DNA from: an uncultured Opitutia bacterium
GTDB taxonomy: Bacteria > Verrucomicrobiota > Verrucomicrobiia > Opitutales > CAJWYM01
Assembly: GCA_913049555.1 (NCBI GenBank)
Contig: CAJWYM010000024.1
Location: 1-42,492, forward strand
Direction: 5' to 3'
Length of the DNA: 42,492 nucleotides
Positions 1 to 8,686 of this stretch are shown one piece after another. Made by a program: the position numbers and the translations under genes. Under the pieces are notes generated by a model. It was not told the DNA's origin and searched no databases. It saw only the letters and a program-made list of their open reading frames with translations. Within the stretch, counting starts at the first letter, position 1, and each line of letters starts with the position of its first letter.

Positions 1-107
1 CACACGCAATCACCCTACTAAAATCATAACTCAATCACAGCAAGGGCCAGGATTCAAAACTAATTTCAAAGTTTTTAGGGTTCAAATTCAAAAGCCGATC
101 TTTCGAA

Positions 108-1520
108 TCAAATGCCTAAGGCTTTGAGGATGGCTTCAAATTTTAATTCCGTTTCAGTGAATTCCTTTTCTGGGTTAGAGGCGTTTACGATCCCTGCCCC
201 AGCAAATACAGAAACTTGATTTTTGTAAATTCTCATGGAGCGTATACCAACCACAAATTCACCATTGCCTTGGGTATCTAACCAGCCGATTGGGCCAGCA
301 TAGTAACCCCGGTCCCAGTTTTCAATTGTTGCGATTTTTTCTTTAGCGAGTTGGTTTGGAATCCCACCCACAGCTGCAGTTGGATGAAGCACGTCAATAA
401 TTTCTAGGATGGAGGCTTCTTTAATATCCGCTTCAATAAAGGTTTGAAGATGTTGAACATTTGCTAGTTGGAGCAGGTGAGGGGTGTCTTGGGCTTTTAT
501 TTCTATGCCCAGTTTCTTCAATCTTCTACGAATGCTATCAATTACGTAGGTGTGTTCTGATAAATCTTTGGAGCTTTTTAATAGTTCATGAGATAGACGA
601 GCATCCGACGAAACCGTTTTCCCGCGTGGAGCAGATCCAGCAATGGCAACGGTTTTGAGTTTTCCAACTTCAGTCATAGCAAGTCTCTCTGGAGTGGCGC
701 CTATAAAAAACTTACCCTCCCCGGGTGAAAAGGCAAAAGTATAGCATTCTTTAAATTGATGCCTGAGGCGATTGAGAAGGAGAACGAGTTGAAGCGAATG
801 GGTTTTATAGGTTTTACAACGAGCCAGCACAATTTTATCAAGTTTAGAGTTCTGTATGTTGTGGATGCCTTCTTGAACCCATTTTTTGTAGCTCGTTGAA
901 TTGCCAAATTCTTCTCTAGGTTCTAATTCTATTTCCGGACCATCGGATTCTTTGCTTAAGCTGGAATAATCATAGGTGATAAACTTTTCGTGCAGCGACC
1001 AAAGAAAATGAGCATATTGATTTGTATCCGTATTTTCATCGATTAAAAAGTTTGCAATAGCAACATACTTATTCCCTTTTCTTGAAACATGCCAGCGGGG
1101 AACAAAAACATAAGCTTTGTCTTCAACGCTTTCTTCTGTGAAGGGAAATCCGGAAAAAAAGACAGGTCCTTTTAAGAAAAGGTTCGGGTCTGAAACACAA
1201 ACACAATTGTCTTTCCATTCATTGATCCATTTCTGGGTTTCTATGAATCTATGCTTCGTATGTAGGTCCGTTTTCTGGATAATTGCCTCAGCGGCAGCAT
1301 GAGATTCTTTTAAAGCTGTGTTTTCAATATAAAATTGGGGTACGTTTTTATCGAATACAGAATCCAAGACCGCTAATGGCTCGGTGTATGGAACTGCAAG
1401 AGAGATCGAGCAGAGTTGGGGGTGATCTCTAGCAATTGCTAATTCTTGGGCCAGATGGATGAGAGTTTTTAATGACTCTAGGTCTTTCTGCCCCTTAAAT
1501 AATTCTGAAACGTCTCTCAA
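108..1520 (-). CDS. menF: Isochorismate synthase (MenF/EntC family)
   Basis: Converts chorismate to isochorismate, the entry step of menaquinone (or siderophore) synthesis; cytosolic and Mg2+-dependent. The 470-residue protein is normal for the family. The C-terminal chorismate-binding domain shows the hallmarks in order: DKIVLAR, whose Lys is the general base in this family, then GATPERL, AGSAPRG, HPTAAVGGIP and RGYYAGPIGW. The N-terminal third is less conserved, as usual. The start appears to be TTG at 1520: an in-frame stop lies three codons upstream and no ATG occurs early in the frame. It begins 11 bp after the metG stop, so it is probably co-transcribed as the distal gene. No other men or siderophore gene is in the window, so menaquinone rather than siderophore is an inference. 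The family call is firm; the MenF versus EntC role is less so. Confidence 0.9.
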   Translation of the reverse strand: MRDVSELFKGQKDLESLKTLIHLAQELAIARDHPQLCSISLAVPYTEPLAVLDSVFDKNVPQFYIENTALKESHAAAEAIIQKTDLHTKHRFIETQKWINEWKDNCVCVSDPNLFLKGPVFFSGFPFTEESVEDKAYVFVPRWHVSRKGNKYVAIANFLIDENTDTNQYAHFLWSLHEKFITYDYSSLSKESDGPEIELEPREEFGNSTSYKKWVQEGIHNIQNSKLDKIVLARCKTYKTHSLQLVLLLNRLRHQFKECYTFAFSPGEGKFFIGATPERLAMTEVGKLKTVAIAGSAPRGKTVSSDARLSHELLKSSKDLSEHTYVIDSIRRRLKKLGIEIKAQDTPHLLQLANVQHLQTFIEADIKEASILEIIDVLHPTAAVGGIPNQLAKEKIATIENWDRGYYAGPIGWLDTQGNGEFVVGIRSMRIYKNQVSVFAGAGIVNASNPEKEFTETELKFEAILKALGI

Positions 1521-1531
1521 ATTTAATTATT

Positions 1532-3055
1532 TTAAAGTTCTAAACGGGGGAATAGGATCATTTTTTCGCCAACATTTGACCCCTCCAAAGAGCTCCCCCA
1601 ATGAGCATCTTGGATCCAATTTTGATTGTCTGGTGCTCCAATGCTTTTGGTGATTTCAGAGCTAATCTTAGGCATAACTGGATTTAGTAAAAGAGCACAT
1701 AGCCTCAATCCTTCAGCGATTGAAGCAAGGCAAGTTTGTAGGCGATATTTGTCAGCAGTTTCTTCTGATTTGGCAAGTTTCCATGGGGCTCGGGTTTCAA
1801 TATAACGATTTAAAGAACGGATAAATTCAAAAATCTGATCCAATCCCTCTTGAATTTGAAAATCTTCAAATTGTTGGAAAACCTCATTTTCTAGTTTTTG
1901 CCAATTCTGGATCAATTCCACTTCTGCTTCCTCTTTTACAGTAGATGCAGGAATTATTTGATCTGCATAACGACTTGTCATGTTTAAAAAACGACTTACG
2001 AGGTTTCCTAAATCATTAGCTAACTCACTGGTGTATCGGATGAAAAATTGATCTTGACTGAAGTCACTGTCTTGACCCACTCTCATTTCTCTCATAACAA
2101 AATAACGGAAAGAATCGGTCCCAAATTTCTGAACGAGGTCTAAAGGGTTGACAACCGTGCCTGCACTTTTTGACATCTTTTTACCTGAAATATTCCAAAA
2201 TCCGTGAACTAGAAGGTGTTTAGGGAGTTCTTTATTACAAGCTTTAAGAATAATCGGCCAATAGACAGCATGCGGGGGAACTAAAATATCCTTGCCAATT
2301 ACATGGTAATCTGCCGGCCATTTGTCTTGATCAGCAACGGCTGAAATATAATTTAACAACGCGTCAAACCATACGTAGGTTACAAATTTTTGGTCAAATG
2401 GAAGCGGAATCCCCCAACTCAGTCTCTCAATGGGTCTTGAGATACAAAGGTCATTTAGGGGTTCTTTTAAAAATTCAAGGACTTGGTTTTTTCTAAAACG
2501 AGGGAAAATAAACGAATCATGGGCCTCTAGAAATTCAATCAGCCACTCTTGGTATTGAGCGAGTCTAAAAAAATAACTTTCCTCGGTGATTTCTTCGACC
2601 TCTCCGTAAATCTCAGGCCACTCTCCCTCTATTTGGTCTTTCTCTTGAAGAAATTGCTCGGCCCTTTTACTGTAGTATCCAGTATATTCTGATTTGTAGA
2701 TTAAGTCATCATTAAATAGTTTTTGTAATAATTTGCAGACATACTCTTTGTGCCTTGTTTGAGTGGTCCGTATATAATCTGAGTTAGAAATATTGAGATC
2801 TCGACATAGAGTTAGGAATTCGGCAGCAACAAGGTCACAACGAGCTTGAGGTTGGATATTTTCTTTTTCCGCTCCTTGTTGAACTTTTTGTCCGTGCTCA
2901 TCCAGTCCTGTAAGAAAATGAACATTGCGGCCTGTCAATCTACGATGCCTCGCAATTACATCCGTAAGTACTTTTTCATAGGCATGACCTAGATGAGGGG
3001 ATCCATTGGCGTAATCAATGGCTGTTGTAATGTAAAAATTTTCCTGATTGTTCAT
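1532..3055 (-). CDS. metG: Methionyl-tRNA synthetase, short zinc-less form
   Basis: Charges tRNA-Met with methionine; cytosolic class I synthetase. The HIGH signature is HLGH at residues 21-24 and KMSKS is at 293-297. The anticodon-binding helical domain follows and the protein ends at 507 residues, so the C-terminal EMAP/Trbp111-like tRNA-binding domain of longer bacterial enzymes is absent. The connective-peptide knuckle, normally carrying Cys pairs, reads TGYYSKRAEQF here and the second half reads GEWPEIYGEVEE. All expected zinc ligands are replaced, placing it among the zinc-free MetRS forms. The ATG at 3055 has no obvious Shine-Dalgarno sequence. menF follows after 11 bp and the ribD-like gene lies 94 bp upstream on the same strand. 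Confidence 0.95.
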   Translation of the reverse strand: MNNQENFYITTAIDYANGSPHLGHAYEKVLTDVIARHRRLTGRNVHFLTGLDEHGQKVQQGAEKENIQPQARCDLVAAEFLTLCRDLNISNSDYIRTTQTRHKEYVCKLLQKLFNDDLIYKSEYTGYYSKRAEQFLQEKDQIEGEWPEIYGEVEEITEESYFFRLAQYQEWLIEFLEAHDSFIFPRFRKNQVLEFLKEPLNDLCISRPIERLSWGIPLPFDQKFVTYVWFDALLNYISAVADQDKWPADYHVIGKDILVPPHAVYWPIILKACNKELPKHLLVHGFWNISGKKMSKSAGTVVNPLDLVQKFGTDSFRYFVMREMRVGQDSDFSQDQFFIRYTSELANDLGNLVSRFLNMTSRYADQIIPASTVKEEAEVELIQNWQKLENEVFQQFEDFQIQEGLDQIFEFIRSLNRYIETRAPWKLAKSEETADKYRLQTCLASIAEGLRLCALLLNPVMPKISSEITKSIGAPDNQNWIQDAHWGSSLEGSNVGEKMILFPRLEL

Positions 3056-3149
3056 TTTATATAAAAATATAACCCAACATGAACCCGTTTAAAATAAAAA
3101 TGATTCAGGGCTCTTTATTCGTTTGGATTTAAATTTGGAGAGATTGGTT

Positions 3150-3596
3150 TCAAAGATGCATACTTTTATTAAAGATTGGATTTAAAGCTTCACATTCCTC
3201 AGCTAATAAATGGGTGTGAACTTTTATTTTTGCCTCTCTGAGAATAGAGATTCCTTTTCCATTGTGAATGGGGTTGGGGTCAATGGTTCCTATGAAAACT
3301 TCTAGAATTCCGGAACTTATTATGGCATCACAACAGGCACCTGTATTTCCTTGGGTCGAACAGGGCTCTAGAGTAACATAGAGCTTTGCTCCTTTAGGAC
3401 TGGAATTGCCCAACTTTTTAAGTGCCATTTTTTCTGCATGGTCTGTGCCTGCTTTTTTGTGGAAACCTCTTGAAATAATTTTATCTTTGTGAGTAATTAT
3501 GCATCCTACTCTTGGGTTAGGCGAGGTTTGAGTCTCCGTAACTTTCTGAGCCTCATAGATCGCTTCTTTCATGAATTTGTAATCCGATTCGGTCAT
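3150..3596 (-). CDS. ribD: Stand-alone RibD-type deaminase domain
   Basis: Predicted pyrimidine deaminase of riboflavin synthesis, acting on the diaminohydroxyphosphoribosylaminopyrimidine intermediate; cytosolic, zinc-dependent. Visible motifs are NPRVGC near the start, the HAE zinc/catalytic motif (DHAEKMAL) and the PC-x8-C zinc motif (EPCSTQGNTGAC). Usual RibD is about 360 residues with a C-terminal reductase. This protein stops at 148 residues just past the deaminase fold (EALNPIF, where RibD normally reads LNxxF). Only 94 bp separate its stop from metG, so no broken reductase follows. The reductase would have to be a separate protein elsewhere. A related cytidine/dCMP deaminase-like function cannot be excluded, but the NPRVGC context favours RibD. 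A plausible promoter lies in the upstream region that also carries a repeat shared with position 38.88 kb. Confidence 0.78.
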   Translation of the reverse strand: MTESDYKFMKEAIYEAQKVTETQTSPNPRVGCIITHKDKIISRGFHKKAGTDHAEKMALKKLGNSSPKGAKLYVTLEPCSTQGNTGACCDAIISSGILEVFIGTIDPNPIHNGKGISILREAKIKVHTHLLAEECEALNPIFNKSMHL

Positions 3597-3641
3597 GTCC
3601 TTAATTGTGATTTAGATAGTCCTATCTTTATAATTATTTTA

Positions 3642-3675
3642 AACTCGGAGGATGCAATAGAAAATAAGATTCAAG
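3642..3675 (-). repeat. 34-bp intergenic repeat, copy 1
   Basis: Read on the minus strand this carries CTTGAATCT, a 4-nt variable stretch, then a 21-bp block centred on CTATTGCATCCTCCGAG. The second copy at 38864-38897 on the plus strand matches the 21-bp block exactly and the full 34 bp at 30 positions. This copy ends 45 bp before the ribD-like start codon. Its TTGCAT could act as a -35 element, with an AT-rich -10-like stretch (TATAAA) about 19 bp downstream, so it may be part of the ribD promoter. I do not know the family of this repeat. Confidence 0.7.
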
Positions 3676-3772
3676 AATTCTTCTAACTTTACATCTGATA
3701 AAGCTGGATGATTTTTAAAAACAGGAAAGTTCTGGATCCTTCTTTTCAGCGATTTGAATGCGAGCTAAAATT

Positions 3773-3803
3773 AAAAAAGCCGGAAAAATTCCGGCTTTTT
3801 AAT
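3773..3803 (-). terminator. Rho-independent terminator after pnp
   Basis: A perfect 7-bp GC-rich stem, GCCGGAA/TTCCGGC, encloses a 3-nt loop at 3779-3795 and is flanked by T-runs on both strands. It lies 54 bp beyond the pnp stop codon and should end the rpsO-pnp transcript. The symmetry means it could also act in the other direction, though no plus-strand gene leads into it. Confidence 0.85.
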
Positions 3804-3856
3804 TAAATAGGGCCAAAATTAAGTTTGGCTCTCAAAAGAATTTTTAAAATATGAAA

Positions 3857-6028
3857 TTAACTAGATGCCAGTTCAATTTCATCTGATTCTTCCGATTTTT
3901 GATCCTCGTCTTGATCGATAACATCTGCCAATGCAGCTTTTCTACTCAAACGAACTCTTCCACGGTCATCAATACCAATACATTTAACAACAATTTCATC
4001 GCCTTGTTTACAAATATCCTCAGTCTTTTTAACTCGAAAATCTGCTAGCTCGGAAATGTGGACCAATCCTTCTTTTCCAGGTAGACATTCAACGAAAGCA
4101 CCAAAATCCTTGATGGATTTCACCAAGCCTCGGTAGGTTTTCCCGACTTCAATTTCACCCGTTGCCATTTCAACTTCTTCGATCGCTCTTGCTAGACTAT
4201 TTCCATCGCTAGCAAAGATCTTAACGAGTCCAGAATCATCGATATCTAGATTTGCACCCGTTATTTCAGTAATTCTTTTTATATTTTTACCTCCAGGGCC
4301 GATCAGTGCACCTATCTTGTCAGGAGCAATATTAACAGCATGAATCCTTGGAGCGGTTTCTCTGAGTTCTTGTCTAGGTTCAGGGGAACAAACATCCATT
4401 GTTTCAAGAATTTTGAATCGAGCTTCATTCGCCTGACGAATTGCTTTTTTAGCAATATCGAAAGGAAGACCCTTTATTTTAAGATCCAATTGAAAACCTG
4501 TAATTCCTGCCTTTGAGCCGGCTATTTTGAAGTCCATATCACCAAAATGGTCCTCTGCACCAATGATATCTGTCAAAATAACGTGTTTTTCAATTTCTTC
4601 AGCATCGTTCATTTTGCTTACTAGTCCTGCTGAAATTCCTGCGACCGCACCGGTAATTGGAACACCGGCATCCATGAGTGAAAGGGATCCTCCGCAAATA
4701 CTCGCCATGGAGGTAGACCCGTTGGATTCCATAATCTCAGACACAATTCGGATCGCATATGGAAAGTCTTCCTCGGAGGGTAGGACGGGGACGAGTGAGC
4801 GTTCTGCGAGTGCGCCATGTCCAATTTCTCTTCTTCCAGTCATTCCAAATCTACCGGTTTCTCCAACGGAGTAAGGGGGGAAGTTGTAGTGCAATAAGAA
4901 TGATTTTGAAGTGGCACCTCCTGTCAATCCATCAATATCTTGAGTGTCCCTAGAGGTTCCAAGTGTAGTAAGAACAAGCGCTTGAGTTTCTCCTCGGTTG
5001 AAAAGACTTGAACCATGTACTTTAGGTAAAACACCAGTTTCACAGGAGATCTCTCTTAAATCGGCAGCAGCCCTTCCATCCGCTCTTTTGCCAAGTTCTA
5101 GAATATTATTACGATAGACTTCCTCTTGGAGAACTTCAAAAGACATACTGATTTGATCTTTATCAAATGCGTCTTCTCCTATTTTTTCAAGGACGATTGC
5201 AGCAGCCTCTTCCTTAATAACATCGACAGCTTTTTCACGCTCTTGCTTGGAATCAGTAAAGATGGCATCTACCAGTTTGTCAGCTGCATATGAACGACAA
5301 GTTTCTAGTATTTCAGGATCCGCAATAACAAGGTCAAATTCTGTTTTTGTATTTCCGACTTTTTCAGCCAGTTCTTTTTGAGCAACAATGATCGGTTGGA
5401 TTGCTTGGTGAGCATATTCCAATGCCTCGCAAAATCTTTCTTCAGAGATTTCGTCAGCACTTCCTTCAATCATCATCATCTCTTTTTCATTGCCAACATA
5501 GATGAGGTCCAAAGTAGATTCAAAAATTTCCTCATTGCTTGGATTTACAACAAATTCGCCATCAATCTCTCCCAATCGAATACAACCAACGGGACCTTCC
5601 CAAGGAATGTCAGAGATCATCAAAGCAGCTGAAGCTCCATTGACCATCAATATATCAGGCTCATTGATTTTATCACAGGAAAGTAGCAAACCAATTACTT
5701 GAACTTCATTTAAAAATCCCTTAGGAAACAAGGGTCTGAGGGGTCTGTCGCAGAGGCGGGAAGTTAAGATTTCTTTTTCAGAGGGGCGGGCTTCTCTTTT
5801 AAAAAATCCACCTGGGAATCGACCTGCGGCAGCAAATTTTTCACGGTAATCTACAGTGAGAGGGAAGAAGTCCTGGCCGGGTCTGATGCTGGAAGCAGCA
5901 GTAGCAGTAACGAGTAGGGAGGTGTCTCCCATTCCAATAGTGACCGCACCATTTGATTGTTTAGCAATCGTGCCAGTCGATAGGGTGATGTTCATACCGG
6001 GAACATCTACAGAGAATTTCTGTTTCAT
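3857..6028 (-). CDS. pnp: Polyribonucleotide nucleotidyltransferase (PNPase)
   Basis: Phosphorolytic 3'-5' exoribonuclease and part of the RNA degradation machinery; works as a trimer in the cytosol. The 723-residue protein has the full architecture: a first RNase PH-like domain (about 1-225), an all-alpha linker, a second catalytic RNase PH domain (about 310-545), a KH domain with the GPGGK loop near residues 575-580, and an S1 domain at the C-terminus (about 625-695). The tail is acidic ([12 protein letters not shown]). The ATG at 6028 has AGGA about 8 nt upstream, one of the better ribosome-binding sites in the window. It follows rpsO after 164 bp, the classic rpsO-pnp arrangement, with a hairpin between them. 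Confidence 0.98.
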   Translation of the reverse strand: MKQKFSVDVPGMNITLSTGTIAKQSNGAVTIGMGDTSLLVTATAASSIRPGQDFFPLTVDYREKFAAAGRFPGGFFKREARPSEKEILTSRLCDRPLRPLFPKGFLNEVQVIGLLLSCDKINEPDILMVNGASAALMISDIPWEGPVGCIRLGEIDGEFVVNPSNEEIFESTLDLIYVGNEKEMMMIEGSADEISEERFCEALEYAHQAIQPIIVAQKELAEKVGNTKTEFDLVIADPEILETCRSYAADKLVDAIFTDSKQEREKAVDVIKEEAAAIVLEKIGEDAFDKDQISMSFEVLQEEVYRNNILELGKRADGRAAADLREISCETGVLPKVHGSSLFNRGETQALVLTTLGTSRDTQDIDGLTGGATSKSFLLHYNFPPYSVGETGRFGMTGRREIGHGALAERSLVPVLPSEEDFPYAIRIVSEIMESNGSTSMASICGGSLSLMDAGVPITGAVAGISAGLVSKMNDAEEIEKHVILTDIIGAEDHFGDMDFKIAGSKAGITGFQLDLKIKGLPFDIAKKAIRQANEARFKILETMDVCSPEPRQELRETAPRIHAVNIAPDKIGALIGPGGKNIKRITEITGANLDIDDSGLVKIFASDGNSLARAIEEVEMATGEIEVGKTYRGLVKSIKDFGAFVECLPGKEGLVHISELADFRVKKTEDICKQGDEIVVKCIGIDDRGRVRLSRKAALADVIDQDEDQKSEESDEIELASS

Positions 6029-6113
6029 ATATTATCCTTATTTTTCAGAGGGATCGGACCCCTGTTTGTTTGATTATTATTTACTTCTTTAATAGTTTAT
6101 AGTTGTTAAAAAC

Positions 6114-6174
6114 AACTATAAAAAAAGCTGAGCTTCCCATTTAGAAATAATTGGAAAGGTCAGCGTTTAAAAAT
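6114..6174 (-). terminator. Imperfect hairpin with T-run between rpsO and pnp
   Basis: On the minus strand CGCTGACCTTTCC is followed by about 12 nt and then GGGAAGCTCAGC, which pairs with it imperfectly (GCTGA and TTCC segments pair), and then by a run of seven T. This looks like an attenuating terminator after rpsO. A terminator at this place is known in the E. coli rpsO-pnp operon, so partial readthrough into pnp is a reasonable inference. Confidence 0.6.
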
Positions 6175-6192
6175 TAAGAGACTTTTATGCAA

Positions 6193-6456
6193 CTATTTGC
6201 GTAAATTCAATTTACTTAAGATAGACTGATATTTATTAAGGTCATTTCTCTTAAGATAATCGAGCAATTTTCTTCTTCTAGCGGTCATGGCTATCAGACC
6301 ACGACGGGAGTGAAAATCTTTTCTATTTTTTTGCAAATGCAAACTCAAGTGTTGAATTTTAGCACTTAGGACAGCAATTTGAACTTCAGAAGAACCTGTG
6401 TCTTTGTCATGATTTTTAAATTCTTCTATTACTTTTGATTTATCTATTTTGGCCAT
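6193..6456 (-). CDS. rpsO: 30S ribosomal protein S15
   Basis: Primary 16S rRNA-binding protein that organises the central domain of the 30S subunit. The 87-residue length is normal. The conserved core is clear: TGSSEVQIA, then HLSLHLQKNRKDFHSRRGL, then RRKLLDYLKRND, with a final basic helix. The start is ATG at 6456 with no recognisable Shine-Dalgarno sequence. It is the first gene of the rpsO-pnp unit. In enterobacteria S15 represses its own mRNA through the leader; whether this leader folds similarly cannot be judged by eye. Confidence 0.97.
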   Translation of the reverse strand: MAKIDKSKVIEEFKNHDKDTGSSEVQIAVLSAKIQHLSLHLQKNRKDFHSRRGLIAMTARRRKLLDYLKRNDLNKYQSILSKLNLRK

Positions 6457-6807
6457 TATTAATTGTTTGTTTGCCTAGGGTGTGAATTTCAAACAATTGA
6501 AATCGTGGTTTAGCACCTCACCAAAACACCGATACACAACTCAATAGAGTCTAACCTAGGGAGATTTGGCAAAACCGCATCTCTAACGCAAATTTTATAT
6601 TTGTAAAATGAATACTTTTTGGCAAGTCAATTTTTGATAAAATTCTGTAATTTTTATAGTTCTAGTTGATTGCAAAAGTATTAAAGGCAATTTCATGAGT
6701 TTGAGTTTTCCTAAATTTGCAGGTTTTTTAAATCTATATTTTTAAATAATCACGAATCATTACTCCAAAAAAACAAATCTTGAGATTTACAACCTAAAAA
6801 GGTTTGT
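6457..6807. other. Divergent intergenic region, rpsO / ftsB-like gene
   Basis: About 350 bp with no credible gene. It must hold the promoters of both flanking transcripts. On the minus strand TTGACT (6625-6630) is followed after 17 bp by TTTACA, a weak promoter match that would give rpsO a leader of about 150 nt. A small inverted repeat, TTTCAA/TTGAAA, lies around 6487-6502, and CCTAGGG occurs twice (near 6474 and 6554). None of these can be assigned a function. Confidence 0.4.
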
Positions 6808-7233
6808 TTGCAAAAAGAAGGAAAATATTCGTTCAGAGACGATATTTCCCTGTATGAGGATTTTTTATACTTTCCATCGCTTTTAATTTCTTTTATTAAT
6901 AATTTAGTGAACGATCCCTATACTACCCATGAACCAGTCCATCAGTCTTCTAAAAGAATTGTATTATTACTTTTTGTAGGTGTTTTCTTGGGTATCTGTT
7001 TTGTTTCCGGATCGAAGTTGATGGACACTTTCAGGGAATATAAAGTATTTCGTTCCCAAGTGGCTTCCAATGAGAGTTTACTCGCTGTTTCTAAGATGGA
7101 ACTCAAAAAACGCGAACGTTACATAGAGCAACTCGAAAATGATCCAGAACTTTTTGAACATATAGCCAGACAACGTTTGCAATACTCTAAATCTGGAGAA
7201 ATCGTATTTCATTTTAAAGACAAAACCAATTAA
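6808..7233 (+). CDS. FtsB/DivIC-like septum formation initiator
   Basis: Probable divisome protein of the FtsB/DivIC/FtsL type, bridging the periplasmic part of the septal machinery. The 141-residue protein has a basic cytoplasmic stretch (about 1-46), one membrane span at about 47-67 (IVLLLFVGVFLGICFVSG), then a coiled coil (about 70-115) and the family-like ending LENDPELFEHIARQRLQYSKSGEIVFHF. FtsB proteins usually have almost no cytoplasmic tail, so this one is long at the N-terminus. The only start giving this full length is TTG at 6808; a GTG at about 6907 would give a shorter and more typical protein. Neither has a good Shine-Dalgarno sequence. The pyrophosphorylase gene follows after 16 bp. 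Confidence 0.75.
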   Translation: MQKEGKYSFRDDISLYEDFLYFPSLLISFINNLVNDPYTTHEPVHQSSKRIVLLLFVGVFLGICFVSGSKLMDTFREYKVFRSQVASNESLLAVSKMELKKRERYIEQLENDPELFEHIARQRLQYSKSGEIVFHFKDKTN

Positions 7234-7249
7234 AACCAATTACATTTTA

Positions 7250-8671
7250 ATGAGTGACGAACTGAACATAATGGAACAATTTAAAAACTTCGGTCAAGGA
7301 CATGTCTTTGACCATTGGGAGTTTTTAAGTGAAGAGGAGCAAGTTTTGCTTCTGGAACAAGCAGATTCAATAGATTTATCCGAGATTCATTCACTCTGTG
7401 AAGGTTTGGATGCAGAATCTGAAAGCCTAGACTTATCCAACCTAAATCCTGCTAATTACATTAAAAGACCAGAAAACGGTGGGGATCTTAATGAATGGAA
7501 AGATTCTTTTAAAATTGGCAATAAAGCATTGATCGAGGGTAAAGTTGCATTTTTCACGGTTGCTGGAGGACAGGGGACTCGATTGGGCTTTGATGGTCCT
7601 AAGGGAACTTTTCCAATCACACCTGTCCAACACAATACTCTTTTTCAAGTATTTAGCGATAAAGTTTTTAGAGCTCAGGAGTTAGCGGGCAAAAAATTGC
7701 ACTGGTTTATAATGACTAGCTTGTTGAATCACGAAGAAACCGTTCAGTTTTTTACAAAAAATGATTTTTTTCGCTTAGATAAAGATCAAGTTCATTTTTT
7801 TAGTCAAGGTTTGATGCCAGCCCTTTCTCCGGAGGGGAAGATCCTCATGGAGGCAAAAGGCTTAATCTCCATGACCCCTGATGGACACGGTGGGGCTTTG
7901 AGAGCTCTTGTAAAAAGCGGTTCTGTAGAATTCATGGAGCAAGAGGGGATTGAAATTATAAGTTATTTTCAAGTAGACAATCCTCTTGTTCACATCGCAG
8001 ATCCAGAATTTATTGGTTTTCATGCAAATGCAGGTTCTGAAATGTCTTCCAAAATGGTAGTAAAAGCTTATGCAGGAGAAAAAGTGGGACATTTTTGTTC
8101 TTTAGAGGATGTATTAACCGTTATAGAATACAGCGATATGCCCTACGAATTGGCTAGACAGAAAGATGATGAGGGGGATTTACTTTATAAGTCTGGAAGC
8201 GTTGCGATCCACATATTAGATCGAGAATTTATTAAACGAATTGGTTCGGGATCGGACGATGCTTGCAAGTTGCCTTTTCATAAGGCTTTTAAAAAGATAA
8301 AAGTTTTAGGTACCGATGGCGAATCTGCCAAACCAGATGAAGAAAATGGTTACAAAATGGAAATGTTTGTTTTTGACGCATTGCCATTGGCTAAGAACCC
8401 TATAATTATTGAAGCTCTGAGAGCAGATGAATTTAGCCCGGTGAAAAATGCTAAGGGTGTAGACTCGGCAGATACATGCAAGGAGGATCAGTTGAGGCAA
8501 TGGGCTGGCTGGTTAGAGTCCGTCGGTATTGACCTTATTTTGGATGAAACTGGTTTGCCAATGACAAATTTTGAAGTGAGACCGGTTTATGCGGCAAGCA
8601 AACATGAGTTTTTAAACAAATGGGAGGAATCTGATCCCAAACCGATTATTCAAGAAAATACAGTTCTCTAA
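7250..8671 (+). CDS. Eukaryote-type UDP-sugar pyrophosphorylase (UAP1/UDPGP family)
   Basis: Predicted to form a UDP-sugar from UTP and a sugar 1-phosphate; UDP-GlcNAc is the best guess. The 473-residue protein has the UDPGP-family nucleotide loop GGQGTRLGFDGPKGTFPI (about residues 104-121). It then follows the AGX/UAP1 pattern: LMPALSPEGKILME, the glycine-rich PDGHGGALRAL, FQVDNPLVHIADPEFIGFH, and the uracil/sugar region ending VIEYSDMP. This differs from the bacterial GlmU and GalU folds in sequence and length. A hexose-phosphate mutase follows after only 12-15 bp, so the pair could convert a hexose 6-phosphate to a UDP-sugar. UDP-glucose rather than UDP-GlcNAc as product remains possible. 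The ATG at 7250 has no Shine-Dalgarno sequence. Confidence 0.87.
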   Translation: MSDELNIMEQFKNFGQGHVFDHWEFLSEEEQVLLLEQADSIDLSEIHSLCEGLDAESESLDLSNLNPANYIKRPENGGDLNEWKDSFKIGNKALIEGKVAFFTVAGGQGTRLGFDGPKGTFPITPVQHNTLFQVFSDKVFRAQELAGKKLHWFIMTSLLNHEETVQFFTKNDFFRLDKDQVHFFSQGLMPALSPEGKILMEAKGLISMTPDGHGGALRALVKSGSVEFMEQEGIEIISYFQVDNPLVHIADPEFIGFHANAGSEMSSKMVVKAYAGEKVGHFCSLEDVLTVIEYSDMPYELARQKDDEGDLLYKSGSVAIHILDREFIKRIGSGSDDACKLPFHKAFKKIKVLGTDGESAKPDEENGYKMEMFVFDALPLAKNPIIIEALRADEFSPVKNAKGVDSADTCKEDQLRQWAGWLESVGIDLILDETGLPMTNFEVRPVYAASKHEFLNKWEESDPKPIIQENTVL

Positions 8672-8686
8672 ATTATTAAACAATTG

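Noticed and set aside
4527-4874. A 115-codon plus-strand frame inside pnp
   Set aside because: It lies wholly antisense to the catalytic domain of PNPase, whose codons explain the sequence.
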